Shown here in pieces: positions 7,754 through 15,003 of a stretch of 21,957 nt of DNA. A program made the translations under genes and the position numbers. This stretch comes from Burkholderiales bacterium UBA2647 (GTDB lineage: Bacteria > Pseudomonadota > Gammaproteobacteria > Burkholderiales > Burkholderiaceae_E): contig DENJ01000120.1 in the NCBI GenBank assembly GCA_002359635.1, forward strand, positions 111,990 through 133,946, in the 5' to 3' direction. The stretch's first letter is position 1, and each line of letters starts with the position of its first letter. Under the pieces are notes generated by a model. That model saw nothing but the letters and a program-made list of their open reading frames with translations. It ran no database searches and was not told the DNA's origin.

Positions 7754-9181
7754 ATGCGCCTTCCCAGTCACGTTTACAAGCAACTTGGATTCAGCCACGA
7801 GCAGTTTGAGGAGGCCATGTTGCTGGTCCAGCAGCTAGGTTCTAACCAGGCTGCTGATCAAGCGATGTCACTAGCGCCTGGCACGGTTGCCAAGTGGGCC
7901 AAGGAGTGGATTAAGGCGCAGCGAGAGACCGAACACCAGCATACTGATGTGGAGCCTGTCGCCGTCGAGGTACAAGCTGCAAACGAGATCGGCACGAGCC
8001 GGACAAACCGTAGCCATGCTCGTTACAGCAAGCGTGGCACATCGCAGGGCAATACTCGCCTGGATGCCAGTGCCGATGATGCCGACTTTGAAGAGGCAGA
8101 GGCAGCACTCCAGGCCTTTCGCAGGGGTGCTGAGTTTCGAAGCGGCCGGGGCCTGCCTTCACAAGTTCAGATGCCAGGCGATCTGAATCACGAGGACAGG
8201 GAAGCCCCGCAACAAAGACAGCTCGCACTTGCGCGGCTCGAAGAAGTTGCCGAGGGGCTGCGAAAACTCTCCGAAGTCTCCGAAAGGGCAGCGCTGACGC
8301 AATCAAAAGCGTCGGCCGATGACGAAATTAAATCGATGCTAAAGCTTGCGACAACCATGATGGAGTTCATGCGCAAGCAACAAGACGGTCAGCAGGAGCA
8401 ACTTCAGGCCGTACAAACTCGTCTCAAAAGAATCGAAGAATTCCAGCAACAAATGGCATCACGTGGTGATCCTAGCTTTGCGGTGATTACACAACTTGAA
8501 GAACTTGCCCGATCGGTTGATGAGCTCAGCACGGAGGAGCAAATCATTCAAATTCAGGAAGATGTGGCAGACGTCCGAGACTTGATTGATGAAACGCTCA
8601 GACTTGCGCCAAGACTGCAGGAGATTGGACGCGAATTGTTTCGCAATGAACTCCACGACCAATCAAGGCTGCTTGGCGAACAACTCTCAAACCTGTTGCG
8701 GCAACATGCCGATGCAATGATCGAATCCGATGCAAGAATGCCGGGCGCTATTGCTGATTTATTAGCGGGTGACTGGGAGCCGAGCTTTGCCGCTTTGCGA
8801 GAGGCGATCGAATACAGCGTGAGGCAGCAAGCGTCAACGCTTGCAAGCCTGCGCCATGATGTCGACAAAAAGGATCAAGAGCTCAAACAGAGTATCGAAC
8901 GTCGGGATCAATCGTTGCGCAACTTGATTGAGCAACAGGCTCAAAGCCGCGATCAATTAAGCCAGCAACAGCATCGTGATCAACAAGGTCAAGCCAAAGA
9001 GATTATTGGCGGCATCACCAATATGAGTGGCCAGGTCGACGGCCTAAGGCGCCTGGTTGATGAATATGGCAGCAGATCAGCACAAGCTGAACAGATCCAC
9101 CGCCTACACCAGGAAATTGCGCGCCTTCAACGGGTTGTTGACCAGATTCAAGACAAGTCATTGCTCCGGATAACACTCTGA
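7754..9181 (+). CDS. Uncharacterised protein: N-terminal helix-turn-helix-like region plus long coiled coils
   Basis: The protein has 475 residues and begins at the base after the amidohydrolase stop (TAAATG). GAAGG about 9 nt upstream could serve the ribosome. Residues 1-55 are helical, with LGSNQAADQAMSLAPGTVAKW resembling a helix-turn-helix. Residues 55-150 are polar and probably disordered. From about 155 to the end, Gln/Glu/Arg/Leu-rich heptad-like segments predict coiled coils, broken around 240-250 (RGDPSF) and 325-345 (MPGAIADLLAGDWEPSF). No signal peptide or membrane segment is seen. The architecture recalls KfrA-type DNA-binding coiled-coil proteins, but I see no sequence identity to support that name. 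Function is unknown; it may bind DNA or form a filament-like scaffold. Confidence 0.7.
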   Translation: MRLPSHVYKQLGFSHEQFEEAMLLVQQLGSNQAADQAMSLAPGTVAKWAKEWIKAQRETEHQHTDVEPVAVEVQAANEIGTSRTNRSHARYSKRGTSQGNTRLDASADDADFEEAEAALQAFRRGAEFRSGRGLPSQVQMPGDLNHEDREAPQQRQLALARLEEVAEGLRKLSEVSERAALTQSKASADDEIKSMLKLATTMMEFMRKQQDGQQEQLQAVQTRLKRIEEFQQQMASRGDPSFAVITQLEELARSVDELSTEEQIIQIQEDVADVRDLIDETLRLAPRLQEIGRELFRNELHDQSRLLGEQLSNLLRQHADAMIESDARMPGAIADLLAGDWEPSFAALREAIEYSVRQQASTLASLRHDVDKKDQELKQSIERRDQSLRNLIEQQAQSRDQLSQQQHRDQQGQAKEIIGGITNMSGQVDGLRRLVDEYGSRSAQAEQIHRLHQEIARLQRVVDQIQDKSLLRITL

Positions 9182-9281
9182 TCAGCAAACTTACTCAGGC
9201 CGGGCGCAAGTCAGGCTCGGCGCGATAGCCCCTAAACATCAGCGTCGTGATGGCTCAGGCTGTACGGGTCGGGTCGAAAGG

Positions 9282-9306
9282 GGCACCGCGTTGATCGCAG
9301 GGTGCC
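9282..9306. terminator. Hairpin between convergent genes, possible bidirectional terminator
   Basis: GGCACC-GCG, loop TTGAT, CGC-(AG)-GGTGCC gives a 9-bp stem with a 2-nt bulge. It lies between the coiled-coil gene (ends 9181) and the DUF1992 gene (ends 9322 on the other strand). It is followed by ACAAAA on the plus strand and by CCCCTTTCG on the minus strand, so the T-tracts are poor. The rest of 9182-9321 holds nothing I recognise. Confidence 0.35.
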
Positions 9307-9321
9307 ACAAAAGCCCGATCA

Positions 9322-9570
9322 TCACCGGAGCTGATGATTTGATTTTCGTAATCGCAAAGCTTGTATGCTTTGCAGAAAATGCCTGCGATCATTTGACCCT
9401 TCGTCGCATTCATGAAGTACCCGCCTTATCATGAGCCGAGACTCGAGCGACAAGGACATGTCCTCATCAAAGACTTGCGGCCTGCCCTCGCCAGGCAGAT
9501 TTCGGAACTCACCGCGTTGCTGTGCCGCTTCGATGCGTTGGTCAGCGATCCAGTTCAATGCAAGCTTCAT
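9322..9570 (-). CDS. DUF1992 (YhdN/DnaJ-C28-like) small protein
   Basis: The protein has 82 residues. The segment ADQRIEAAQQRGEFRNLPGEGRP matches the DUF1992 core (E. coli YhdN reads AERHIIEAQAKGEFDNLPGSG at its start), followed by an acidic FDEDMSLSLESRLMIRRVL that stands for the usual LDDD...PEELR.AYR.L. It ends about 40 residues earlier than YhdN (about 122 residues) and lacks the NAGFLPPE-type segment. It may be a minimal version or a gene in decay. It starts 81 nt after the argG stop on the same strand and may be co-transcribed with it. The molecular role of the family is not established. Confidence 0.7.
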   Translation of the reverse strand: MKLALNWIADQRIEAAQQRGEFRNLPGEGRPQVFDEDMSLSLESRLMIRRVLHECDEGSNDRRHFLQSIQALRLRKSNHQLR

Positions 9571-9651
9571 GTCCGATTAAACCCCTGTTTCAAAGCGCAT
9601 CTCGGTTCGATCAAACCAGCATCATCCCTTCAATTCGCGCCAGAGCATATG

Positions 9652-10995
9652 TTAACGGGACCGCGCGCTCGATTCGATGAGTTGCACGCTGCCATCATCT
9701 TGCTTTCCAAGCAGGCCTACGCGGCTGTAAATGCTGAGCTTTTCACGGGTATCGGCAATATCGAGGTCGCGCATACTCAGTTGCCCGATCCGGTCGGCCG
9801 GCGTGAACGCGCCCTGCCCCTTCTCCATGGTGAGGCGTTCCGGATGGTAGGTGAGATTAGGACTCTGGGTGTCAAGAATCGAGTAGTCATTGCCACGGCG
9901 TAATTCCATGAAGACTTCACCGGTGATTGCGCGGGCCACCCAACGCTGGGCAGTCTCGCGAAGCATCAAGCTCTGGGGATCAAACCAGCGTCCGTGGTAG
10001 AGCAACTTTCCAAGCCGACGCCCATTACTTCGGTATTGCTCAATCGTATCTTCGTTATGAATGCCACTCACTAAGCGCTCATAAGCGATATGTAGCAAGG
10101 CCATGCCTGGTGCTTCATAAATGCCTCGACTTTTTGCTTCGATAATGCGGTTTTCAATCTGATCAGACATCCCCAGACCATGACGTCCGCCGATACGATT
10201 CGCTTCCTCGAACAAACTGACCAGATCATCGAAGGGTTTGCCGTTGAGGTGGGTCGGTACGCCATCCTCAAAACGAATGCTGACTTCCTCAGGTTTCACT
10301 GCGACATCATCGCGCCAGAAAGCAACACCCATGATCGGGTTGACGATTTGTATGCCCTGGTGAAGGAATTCTAAATCCTTCGCTTCATGCGTTGCACCAA
10401 GCATATTTGAGTCGGTTGAATAGGCCTTCTCAACACTCATCTTGTAATCAAAACCATGCGTGATGAGGTATTCGCTCATCTCTTTTCGCCCACCGAGTTC
10501 ATCAATGAAACGCTGATCTAGCCATGGCTTATAGACTTTAAGCTTAGGGTTAACCAGTAAACCGTAGCGGTAAAAGCGCTCGATGTCATTGCCTTTAAAG
10601 GTACTGCCATCGCCCCAAATATTGACATCGTCTTGCATCATCGCGACCACCAAGGCGGTGCTTGTGACGGCCCTTCCTAAGGGGGTGGTATTGAAATAGG
10701 TATTGCCGGCGGTGGAAACATGAAATGCGGCGCTTTGAATTGCTGCCAGCCCTTCGGCCGCGAGTTGCGCTCGACAGTCAATTAATCGTGCAATCTCCGC
10801 ACCATAGGCCAGTGCCTTGCGTGGAATATCCTCGTAGTCAGACTCATCGGGTTGCCCAAGATTCGCGGTGTATGCACAGGGTTTGGCGCCATTCGTTTTC
10901 ATCCAATGCACAGCGGCCGAGGTGTCAAGTCCGCCCGAAAAAGCGATGCCAACGCGTTGCTGAATCGGTAAGGAAGGAAGAATGTGTTGGCTCAT
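9652..10995 (-). CDS. argG: Argininosuccinate synthase
   Basis: The enzyme joins citrulline and aspartate with ATP to form argininosuccinate in arginine synthesis, in the cytoplasm. It has 447 residues, the length of the E. coli-type enzyme rather than the ~400-residue common form. Visible motifs are the PP-loop AFSGGLDTS (residues 18-26), AYTANLGQPDESDYEDIP, the citrulline/aspartate-site block VSTAGNTYFNTTPLGRAVTS, NIWGDGSTFKGNDIERFYRYG and KPWLDQRFIDELGGRKEMSEYL. All match the long subgroup. The start ATG has no strong ribosome binding site. The 152-nt gap upstream (10996-11147) should hold its promoter, but I find no convincing -35/-10 pair there. Confidence 0.96.
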   Translation of the reverse strand: MSQHILPSLPIQQRVGIAFSGGLDTSAAVHWMKTNGAKPCAYTANLGQPDESDYEDIPRKALAYGAEIARLIDCRAQLAAEGLAAIQSAAFHVSTAGNTYFNTTPLGRAVTSTALVVAMMQDDVNIWGDGSTFKGNDIERFYRYGLLVNPKLKVYKPWLDQRFIDELGGRKEMSEYLITHGFDYKMSVEKAYSTDSNMLGATHEAKDLEFLHQGIQIVNPIMGVAFWRDDVAVKPEEVSIRFEDGVPTHLNGKPFDDLVSLFEEANRIGGRHGLGMSDQIENRIIEAKSRGIYEAPGMALLHIAYERLVSGIHNEDTIEQYRSNGRRLGKLLYHGRWFDPQSLMLRETAQRWVARAITGEVFMELRRGNDYSILDTQSPNLTYHPERLTMEKGQGAFTPADRIGQLSMRDLDIADTREKLSIYSRVGLLGKQDDGSVQLIESSARSR

Positions 10996-11130
10996 AGCTG
11001 GACTATCAATGGTCGTTTCGACGCAAGTGTTGATGGTAAGTTGATCTGCAACGCGTGCTCTATCTTAGCCGACGCAATCGAAGAAACCCTGCATAACAGC
11101 ACGAGCAAGCACCAAGCCTTGTCGAATCGG

Positions 11131-11145
11131 CGGGGTCCAACCCCG
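11131..11145. terminator. Short GC hairpin just after the flavin monooxygenase stop
   Basis: CGGGGT-CCA-ACCCCG forms a 6-bp stem with a 3-nt loop, starting 2 nt past the stop of the minus-strand gene that ends at 11148. There is no T-tract on the minus strand, so a factor-independent terminator is doubtful. Confidence 0.25.
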
Positions 11146-11147
11146 AA

Positions 11148-12449
11148 TCAAGCGACAGCGCTTTGGTATTGGTCGATGGAAGCGACAATGCGCCGCAAAT
11201 TAGCGTCGGTCTGCACGCGTGCGCGGACCCTATCCTTCTCTAGGCCTACCAAAGCTTTATAGCGGGCAGCGATATCGTGTAACTCTTGATTGCTCACCAC
11301 ATCGTCAAGGCGGTCGAAACCGTCTGGAGCGCGCTGTCTTATCAGTTCAAGGCAGTGATCGGGTCCCTGACCCCGGTTTGCAAGCACAATCGAAGCTGTT
11401 TTCGGCAGTCGGTCTTGCTCATAATCTCGAAGCGCCTGCTGCGGATCATGCGGTTGCTTTACAAGGCAATCAAAAAGTGACTTGGCATCGAGAATGGCTT
11501 GGCTTGCGCCATTTGAGCCGATCGGGTACATCGGATGCGCAGCATCGCCAAGTAGGGTCGACCCGCCCCTTCCCCAGCTTGGCAACGGATCGCGGTCGAC
11601 CATCGGAAATTCGTAGTAGGCGTCTGCTCGATCAATCAGTCCAGGAATGTCAAGCCAGTCAAATCGCCAATCGGCGAAGGCATCTGCAAAAACATCCTTA
11701 TTGACGCGCTTATTCCAATCTTGGCGATCTGGAGCAAGATCATCGACACGCAACTCTGCGATCCAGTTAATACATTGTAAGCCGTCAGAAGGCTGAATAG
11801 GTGCGATCGGATAGGTTACAAACTTTTGATCTGCATGCCCAACCATGGCCATGCTTGCTCCGGTCAGGAAGGGTTTGGCAAAGCTTGTCGCGCGCCAAAG
11901 CATACGCCCCGAAAAACATGGCGGCCCCTCCTCGGGGAAAAACTGTCGACGCAGTGTTGAATGAATGCCGTCTGCACCAATAATCAAATCAGGATTCAAG
12001 CGATAACTTGTCGATCCATGCTGCACGGTCAACGCGGTCGATGCAGCATCAACCTCAAGCACACGATGGCCTAATCTGACCGCTTCTTGACCCAATCCTT
12101 GCAGGACGGCTTTTAGAAGTAAAACCTGTAACTGACCACGATGGATCGAATACTGAGGAACAGGATATCCCGCGAATTGCCCTCGATCCTCGGCCCACAC
12201 GCTTTGTCCCTGGGGATTGAAATAGACGACCTCTCGGGTTCGGACGCCTATGCGATCCAAATCCGCGAGCAAGCCGAGCGCGACGAGCTCGGTTACAGCG
12301 GAGGGTTGTAAATTAATGCCGACCCCTAGCGGCTTGATGGCTTCAACAGCTTCCAAAACTTGAACATTATAGTTATGCCGATGGAGCATCAGGGCCAGAC
12401 TAAGACCGCCGATGCCCGCACCGACGATTGCAACCATGGGCTTTTCCAT
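11148..12449 (-). CDS. FAD-dependent aromatic monooxygenase, PhzS/salicylate hydroxylase-like
   Basis: This 433-residue class A flavoprotein monooxygenase carries VAIVGAGIGGLSLAL (FAD-binding GxGxxG, from about residue 7), GVGINLQPSAVTEL, the GADGIHSTLR motif (158-167), and GDAAHPMYPIGSNGASQAILDA (from 301). The last motif is typical of the PhzS-type branch. The ATG at 12449 shares one base with the pobA stop (TGATG). The frame could be extended 50 residues upstream into pobA, but that would displace the Rossmann motif from the N-terminus. It is the last gene after pcaH-pcaG-pobA, so it probably hydroxylates or decarboxylates another aromatic acid that feeds protocatechuate or related ring cleavage, which is inference. 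No membrane segment is seen. Confidence 0.85.
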   Translation of the reverse strand: MEKPMVAIVGAGIGGLSLALMLHRHNYNVQVLEAVEAIKPLGVGINLQPSAVTELVALGLLADLDRIGVRTREVVYFNPQGQSVWAEDRGQFAGYPVPQYSIHRGQLQVLLLKAVLQGLGQEAVRLGHRVLEVDAASTALTVQHGSTSYRLNPDLIIGADGIHSTLRRQFFPEEGPPCFSGRMLWRATSFAKPFLTGASMAMVGHADQKFVTYPIAPIQPSDGLQCINWIAELRVDDLAPDRQDWNKRVNKDVFADAFADWRFDWLDIPGLIDRADAYYEFPMVDRDPLPSWGRGGSTLLGDAAHPMYPIGSNGASQAILDAKSLFDCLVKQPHDPQQALRDYEQDRLPKTASIVLANRGQGPDHCLELIRQRAPDGFDRLDDVVSNQELHDIAARYKALVGLEKDRVRARVQTDANLRRIVASIDQYQSAVA

Positions 12450-13636
12450 CACGACCACGCCATCGGTAATCCAACATAGTTTTCGGCAAGCGAAGCTGAT
12501 GCGGCCTGACTTCGAATCAGATAATCCAACTCTGCCTCCTGAATCTTCTGTCCAAATTCGCCTTGCTCGGGGAATCGATGCATCAAGCTCGTGAACCACC
12601 AGGAAAAACGCTCAGCACGCCAAACCCGTTGCAGACAACGACTGGAATAGCGGTCTAAATGATGATCATCACGGTCACTGAACCAACACGATAGCGCCTC
12701 TGCCAAGAATCGCACATCACTAACGGCCAAATTCAATCCTTTCGCCCCTGTTGGTGGCACGATATGGGCTGCGTCACCGGCAAGTAAAAGGCGCCCCCAG
12801 CGCATTGGCTCAGCCACAAAACTACGCAATGGCGCGATGCTTTTCTCAATCGAAGGCCCGGTGATCAGTTGATCAGCCGCCTCGGCATCAAGTCTTGAAC
12901 GAAGTACAGCCCAGAATCGCTCATCGCTCCAAGCATTGATGTCGTCGTCGGCAGGCACTTGAAGGTAATAGCGTGACCGACTTGGACTACGCATTGAACA
13001 TAGCGCAAAACCTTGCGGACTGTTCACATAAATCAGCTCATCTGCAACAGGCTTGACGTCTGCCAACACCCCGAGCCATCCAAAGGGATAAATCTTCTCG
13101 TACTCTTTGAGTACCTTGCTAGGCATTAACCTGCGACAGAGACCATGAAAACCATCGCAACCTGCCACGATATCGCATTGAATGTGCAATGGCCGCCCTT
13201 GATGATTGCCTTCAATCTGGACACTCGACTCATCAATGCCTCGAATTTGCAAGGCCTCAACCTGATAGAAGCTGCTAAGGCCGCTTGCAGTCCGATGCGT
13301 CATCAAATCCTTGGTAACTTCGGTTTGCCCATAGACCACAACCTGCTTACCTTGGGTGAGCGCATGAAGATCAATACGATGCCTCCTGCCCTGAAACAGC
13401 AGTTCGAAGCCATGGTGGACAAGCCCCTCGCGATGTAAGCGCCCTGACAGTTCCAATTGATCTAAAACGTCGACCGTTCCTTGTTCGAGCACACCAGCGC
13501 GTATTCTCGACAGCACATAGTCGGGTGACTGCCTTTCGATGATCACATGATCAATGCCCGCGCGCGCAAGCAATGCGCCGAGCATAAGACCAGAAGGGCC
13601 GGCACCGATAATGGCAACTTGGACACGATGATGCAT
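12449..13636 (-). CDS. pobA: 4-Hydroxybenzoate 3-monooxygenase
   Basis: This FAD enzyme uses NADPH and O2 to convert 4-hydroxybenzoate to protocatechuate. It has 395 residues from the ATG at 13636, against about 394 in pseudomonads. A TTG at 13645, overlapping the pcaG stop, would add three residues. Visible are AIIGAGPSG, the NADPH-linked ERQSPDYVLSRIRAGVLEQG, CDGFHG, IYPFGWLGVLADV, FALCSMRSPSRSRYYLQV (substrate-pocket Ser and Arg) and GDAAHIVPPTGAKGLNLAVSD. All correspond closely to known PobA. It sits directly after pcaG with a gap of about 5 nt and overlaps the next flavoprotein gene by one base. This gives a single transcript for 4-hydroxybenzoate to ring cleavage. No pobR-like regulator is in the window. 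Confidence 0.95.
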   Translation of the reverse strand: MHHRVQVAIIGAGPSGLMLGALLARAGIDHVIIERQSPDYVLSRIRAGVLEQGTVDVLDQLELSGRLHREGLVHHGFELLFQGRRHRIDLHALTQGKQVVVYGQTEVTKDLMTHRTASGLSSFYQVEALQIRGIDESSVQIEGNHQGRPLHIQCDIVAGCDGFHGLCRRLMPSKVLKEYEKIYPFGWLGVLADVKPVADELIYVNSPQGFALCSMRSPSRSRYYLQVPADDDINAWSDERFWAVLRSRLDAEAADQLITGPSIEKSIAPLRSFVAEPMRWGRLLLAGDAAHIVPPTGAKGLNLAVSDVRFLAEALSCWFSDRDDHHLDRYSSRCLQRVWRAERFSWWFTSLMHRFPEQGEFGQKIQEAELDYLIRSQAASASLAENYVGLPMAWS

Positions 13637-13641
13637 GATGC

Positions 13642-14250
13642 TCAAATATCAAAAAAAACGGTTTCTTTTTCGCCTTGAATAACGATATCAAAATGATATT
13701 TTGATAACAACGAATCGCCTGAAGCATCGCCAGCACGACGGGCAATCAGGGTAGACCGCCGCTGCTTGATCTCAATCGTATTTAAGACAGGATCCGCTTG
13801 GTGCAAATCTAAGTCCTCAGGGAAATACATTCGCGTGTTCAAGCCCAGATTAATGCCCCGAGCAACAATCCAAAAAGCCAGATGCGGTGCCATCCAGATC
13901 TCGTTTCGACATGCAACCGATCCTGGCTTGATCGTCTTAAAGCAATAACGGCCGTCGTCCTTATCGATGGCACTACGACCCCACCCACGAAAACCGCTGT
14001 TTGAGAACCGGTGGTACAAGCCCTGATGATCCGCCTGCCAGATTTCAACGACAGCATCATAGATGGGCGACCCGCTTCCATCGAGCACCCGCCCACTGAT
14101 TTCTACAGCGAGCGCTGTTTCTGGAACACCTTGGATGCATAAGTCATGCGTCACGATGGGTGATTGTTGGATACCGGCACGCGATGGCACGAGTCCGATG
14201 TGAACATAGGGCCCGGAAGTCTGTGAAGCGCTTTCAAATCGTGGCAACAT
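13642..14250 (-). CDS. pcaG: Protocatechuate 3,4-dioxygenase, alpha subunit
   Basis: This is the structural subunit of the non-haem iron intradiol dioxygenase that opens protocatechuate to 3-carboxy-cis,cis-muconate. It has 202 residues from the ATG at 14250, 7 nt after the pcaH stop; the frame extends further up but inside pcaH. FESASQTSGPYVHIGL is the typical alpha N-terminus. GRVLDGSGSPIYDAVVEIWQAD and FRGWGRS match the intradiol fold, and LNTRMYFPED follows. The iron-ligand Tyr and His residues are not conserved, as expected for alpha (the His-x-His site reads APHLAFW here). The subunit works as an alpha-beta protomer with PcaH. Confidence 0.93.
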   Translation of the reverse strand: MLPRFESASQTSGPYVHIGLVPSRAGIQQSPIVTHDLCIQGVPETALAVEISGRVLDGSGSPIYDAVVEIWQADHQGLYHRFSNSGFRGWGRSAIDKDDGRYCFKTIKPGSVACRNEIWMAPHLAFWIVARGINLGLNTRMYFPEDLDLHQADPVLNTIEIKQRRSTLIARRAGDASGDSLLSKYHFDIVIQGEKETVFFDI

Positions 14251-14257
14251 GCTTTGA

Positions 14258-14989
14258 TCACTCTGGCAAACGTGATTCAAACAAGGTCGCACGGCGACCT
14301 CGCAGGACGATATCGAAACGGTAGGCAAGCGCATCGAACGGTACTGCGGCGTCTCGATCAAAACGGGCAACCAGTTGTTGCACGGCCTCAGGATTCGCGA
14401 TTGTTCCTAAAATTGCATCGCTTTGGATCAAGGGGTCACCTTCAAAATACATTTGTGTGATCAGCCGCTGACACCAAGACTCGCCGCTCAATGCAAAATG
14501 GATATGCGCCGGACGCCAGTCATTCATTCGATTTCGCCATGGATAAGGGCCCGGGCGAATCGTACGAAAAAAATAATAGCCATTTTCGTCGCTCATCGTT
14601 CGACCGCAGCCGCCAAAATTTGGATCAAGAGGGGCTAGGTACCGATCGTTGCTGTGTCGATAACGACCACCAGCATTAGCCTGCCAGATTTCCACCAGCG
14701 CACCGGGGACTGGCCTCGCATGCTCGTCCGTGATGTAACCATGCACAATCATGCGCTCACCGATCGGCAAAGCGCCATGCGAATAATTCAGGATCAGATC
14801 ATGATCGAGCGCTTGCAGTTCGCTGCGCGCCACCATCGGCCCTGACAATTCAGTAAGGCTAGGGTCGATCGAAATAAGTGCTTGTTTGGGGGAGCGAAGC
14901 ACGCTTGTTTTGTATTTCGGATCGTAAGCGGGCGGGTGGATCGCAAAGTCGCGCGGATAATATTCGTCTAAGGCTCGATCTGAACCCAT
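14258..14989 (-). CDS. pcaH: Protocatechuate 3,4-dioxygenase, beta subunit
   Basis: This is the catalytic subunit of the intradiol ring-cleavage enzyme in the 3-oxoadipate pathway. It has 243 residues. The iron ligands are Tyr110 (GGRYRHSNDRY), Tyr149 (GPYPWRN), His162 and His164 (RPAHIHF), each offset by two from the Pseudomonas numbering 108/147/160/162. YYPRDFAIHPPAYDPKYKTSVLRSP is the typical beta N-terminus. A strong GGAGG sits 6 nt before the ATG. It is the first gene of pcaH-pcaG-pobA-monooxygenase and is divergent from an MFS transporter gene. No pcaQ-like regulator lies next to it. Confidence 0.96.
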   Translation of the reverse strand: MGSDRALDEYYPRDFAIHPPAYDPKYKTSVLRSPKQALISIDPSLTELSGPMVARSELQALDHDLILNYSHGALPIGERMIVHGYITDEHARPVPGALVEIWQANAGGRYRHSNDRYLAPLDPNFGGCGRTMSDENGYYFFRTIRPGPYPWRNRMNDWRPAHIHFALSGESWCQRLITQMYFEGDPLIQSDAILGTIANPEAVQQLVARFDRDAAVPFDALAYRFDIVLRGRRATLFESRLPE

Positions 14990-14995
14990 TATTGG

Positions 14996-15000
14996 CCTCC
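14996..15000 (-). promoter_or_regulatory. Strong ribosome binding site of pcaH
   Basis: GGAGG on the minus strand, 6 nt before the ATG at 14989. It fixes the pcaH start and leaves only 3 nt to the GTG proposed for the divergent transporter gene. Confidence 0.7.
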
Positions 15001-15003
15001 GAA

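Noticed and set aside
9354..9373. Inverted repeat GCAAAGC-TTGTAT-GCTTTGC as a terminator
   Set aside because: It lies inside the DUF1992 coding region and has no T-tract after it; its codons read as normal protein.
9412..9903. 163-residue plus-strand frame opposite argG and the DUF1992 gene
   Set aside because: It lies antisense to two genes with clear family motifs, and its translation has no domain and no ribosome binding site.
10996..11147. argG promoter
   Set aside because: A TAAGAT -10-like box can be found, but no reasonable -35 box stands at the right distance.
11219..11704. 161-residue plus-strand frame in the flavin monooxygenase region
   Set aside because: It is antisense to the GDAAHP region of a clear flavoprotein, with biased, low-similarity composition.
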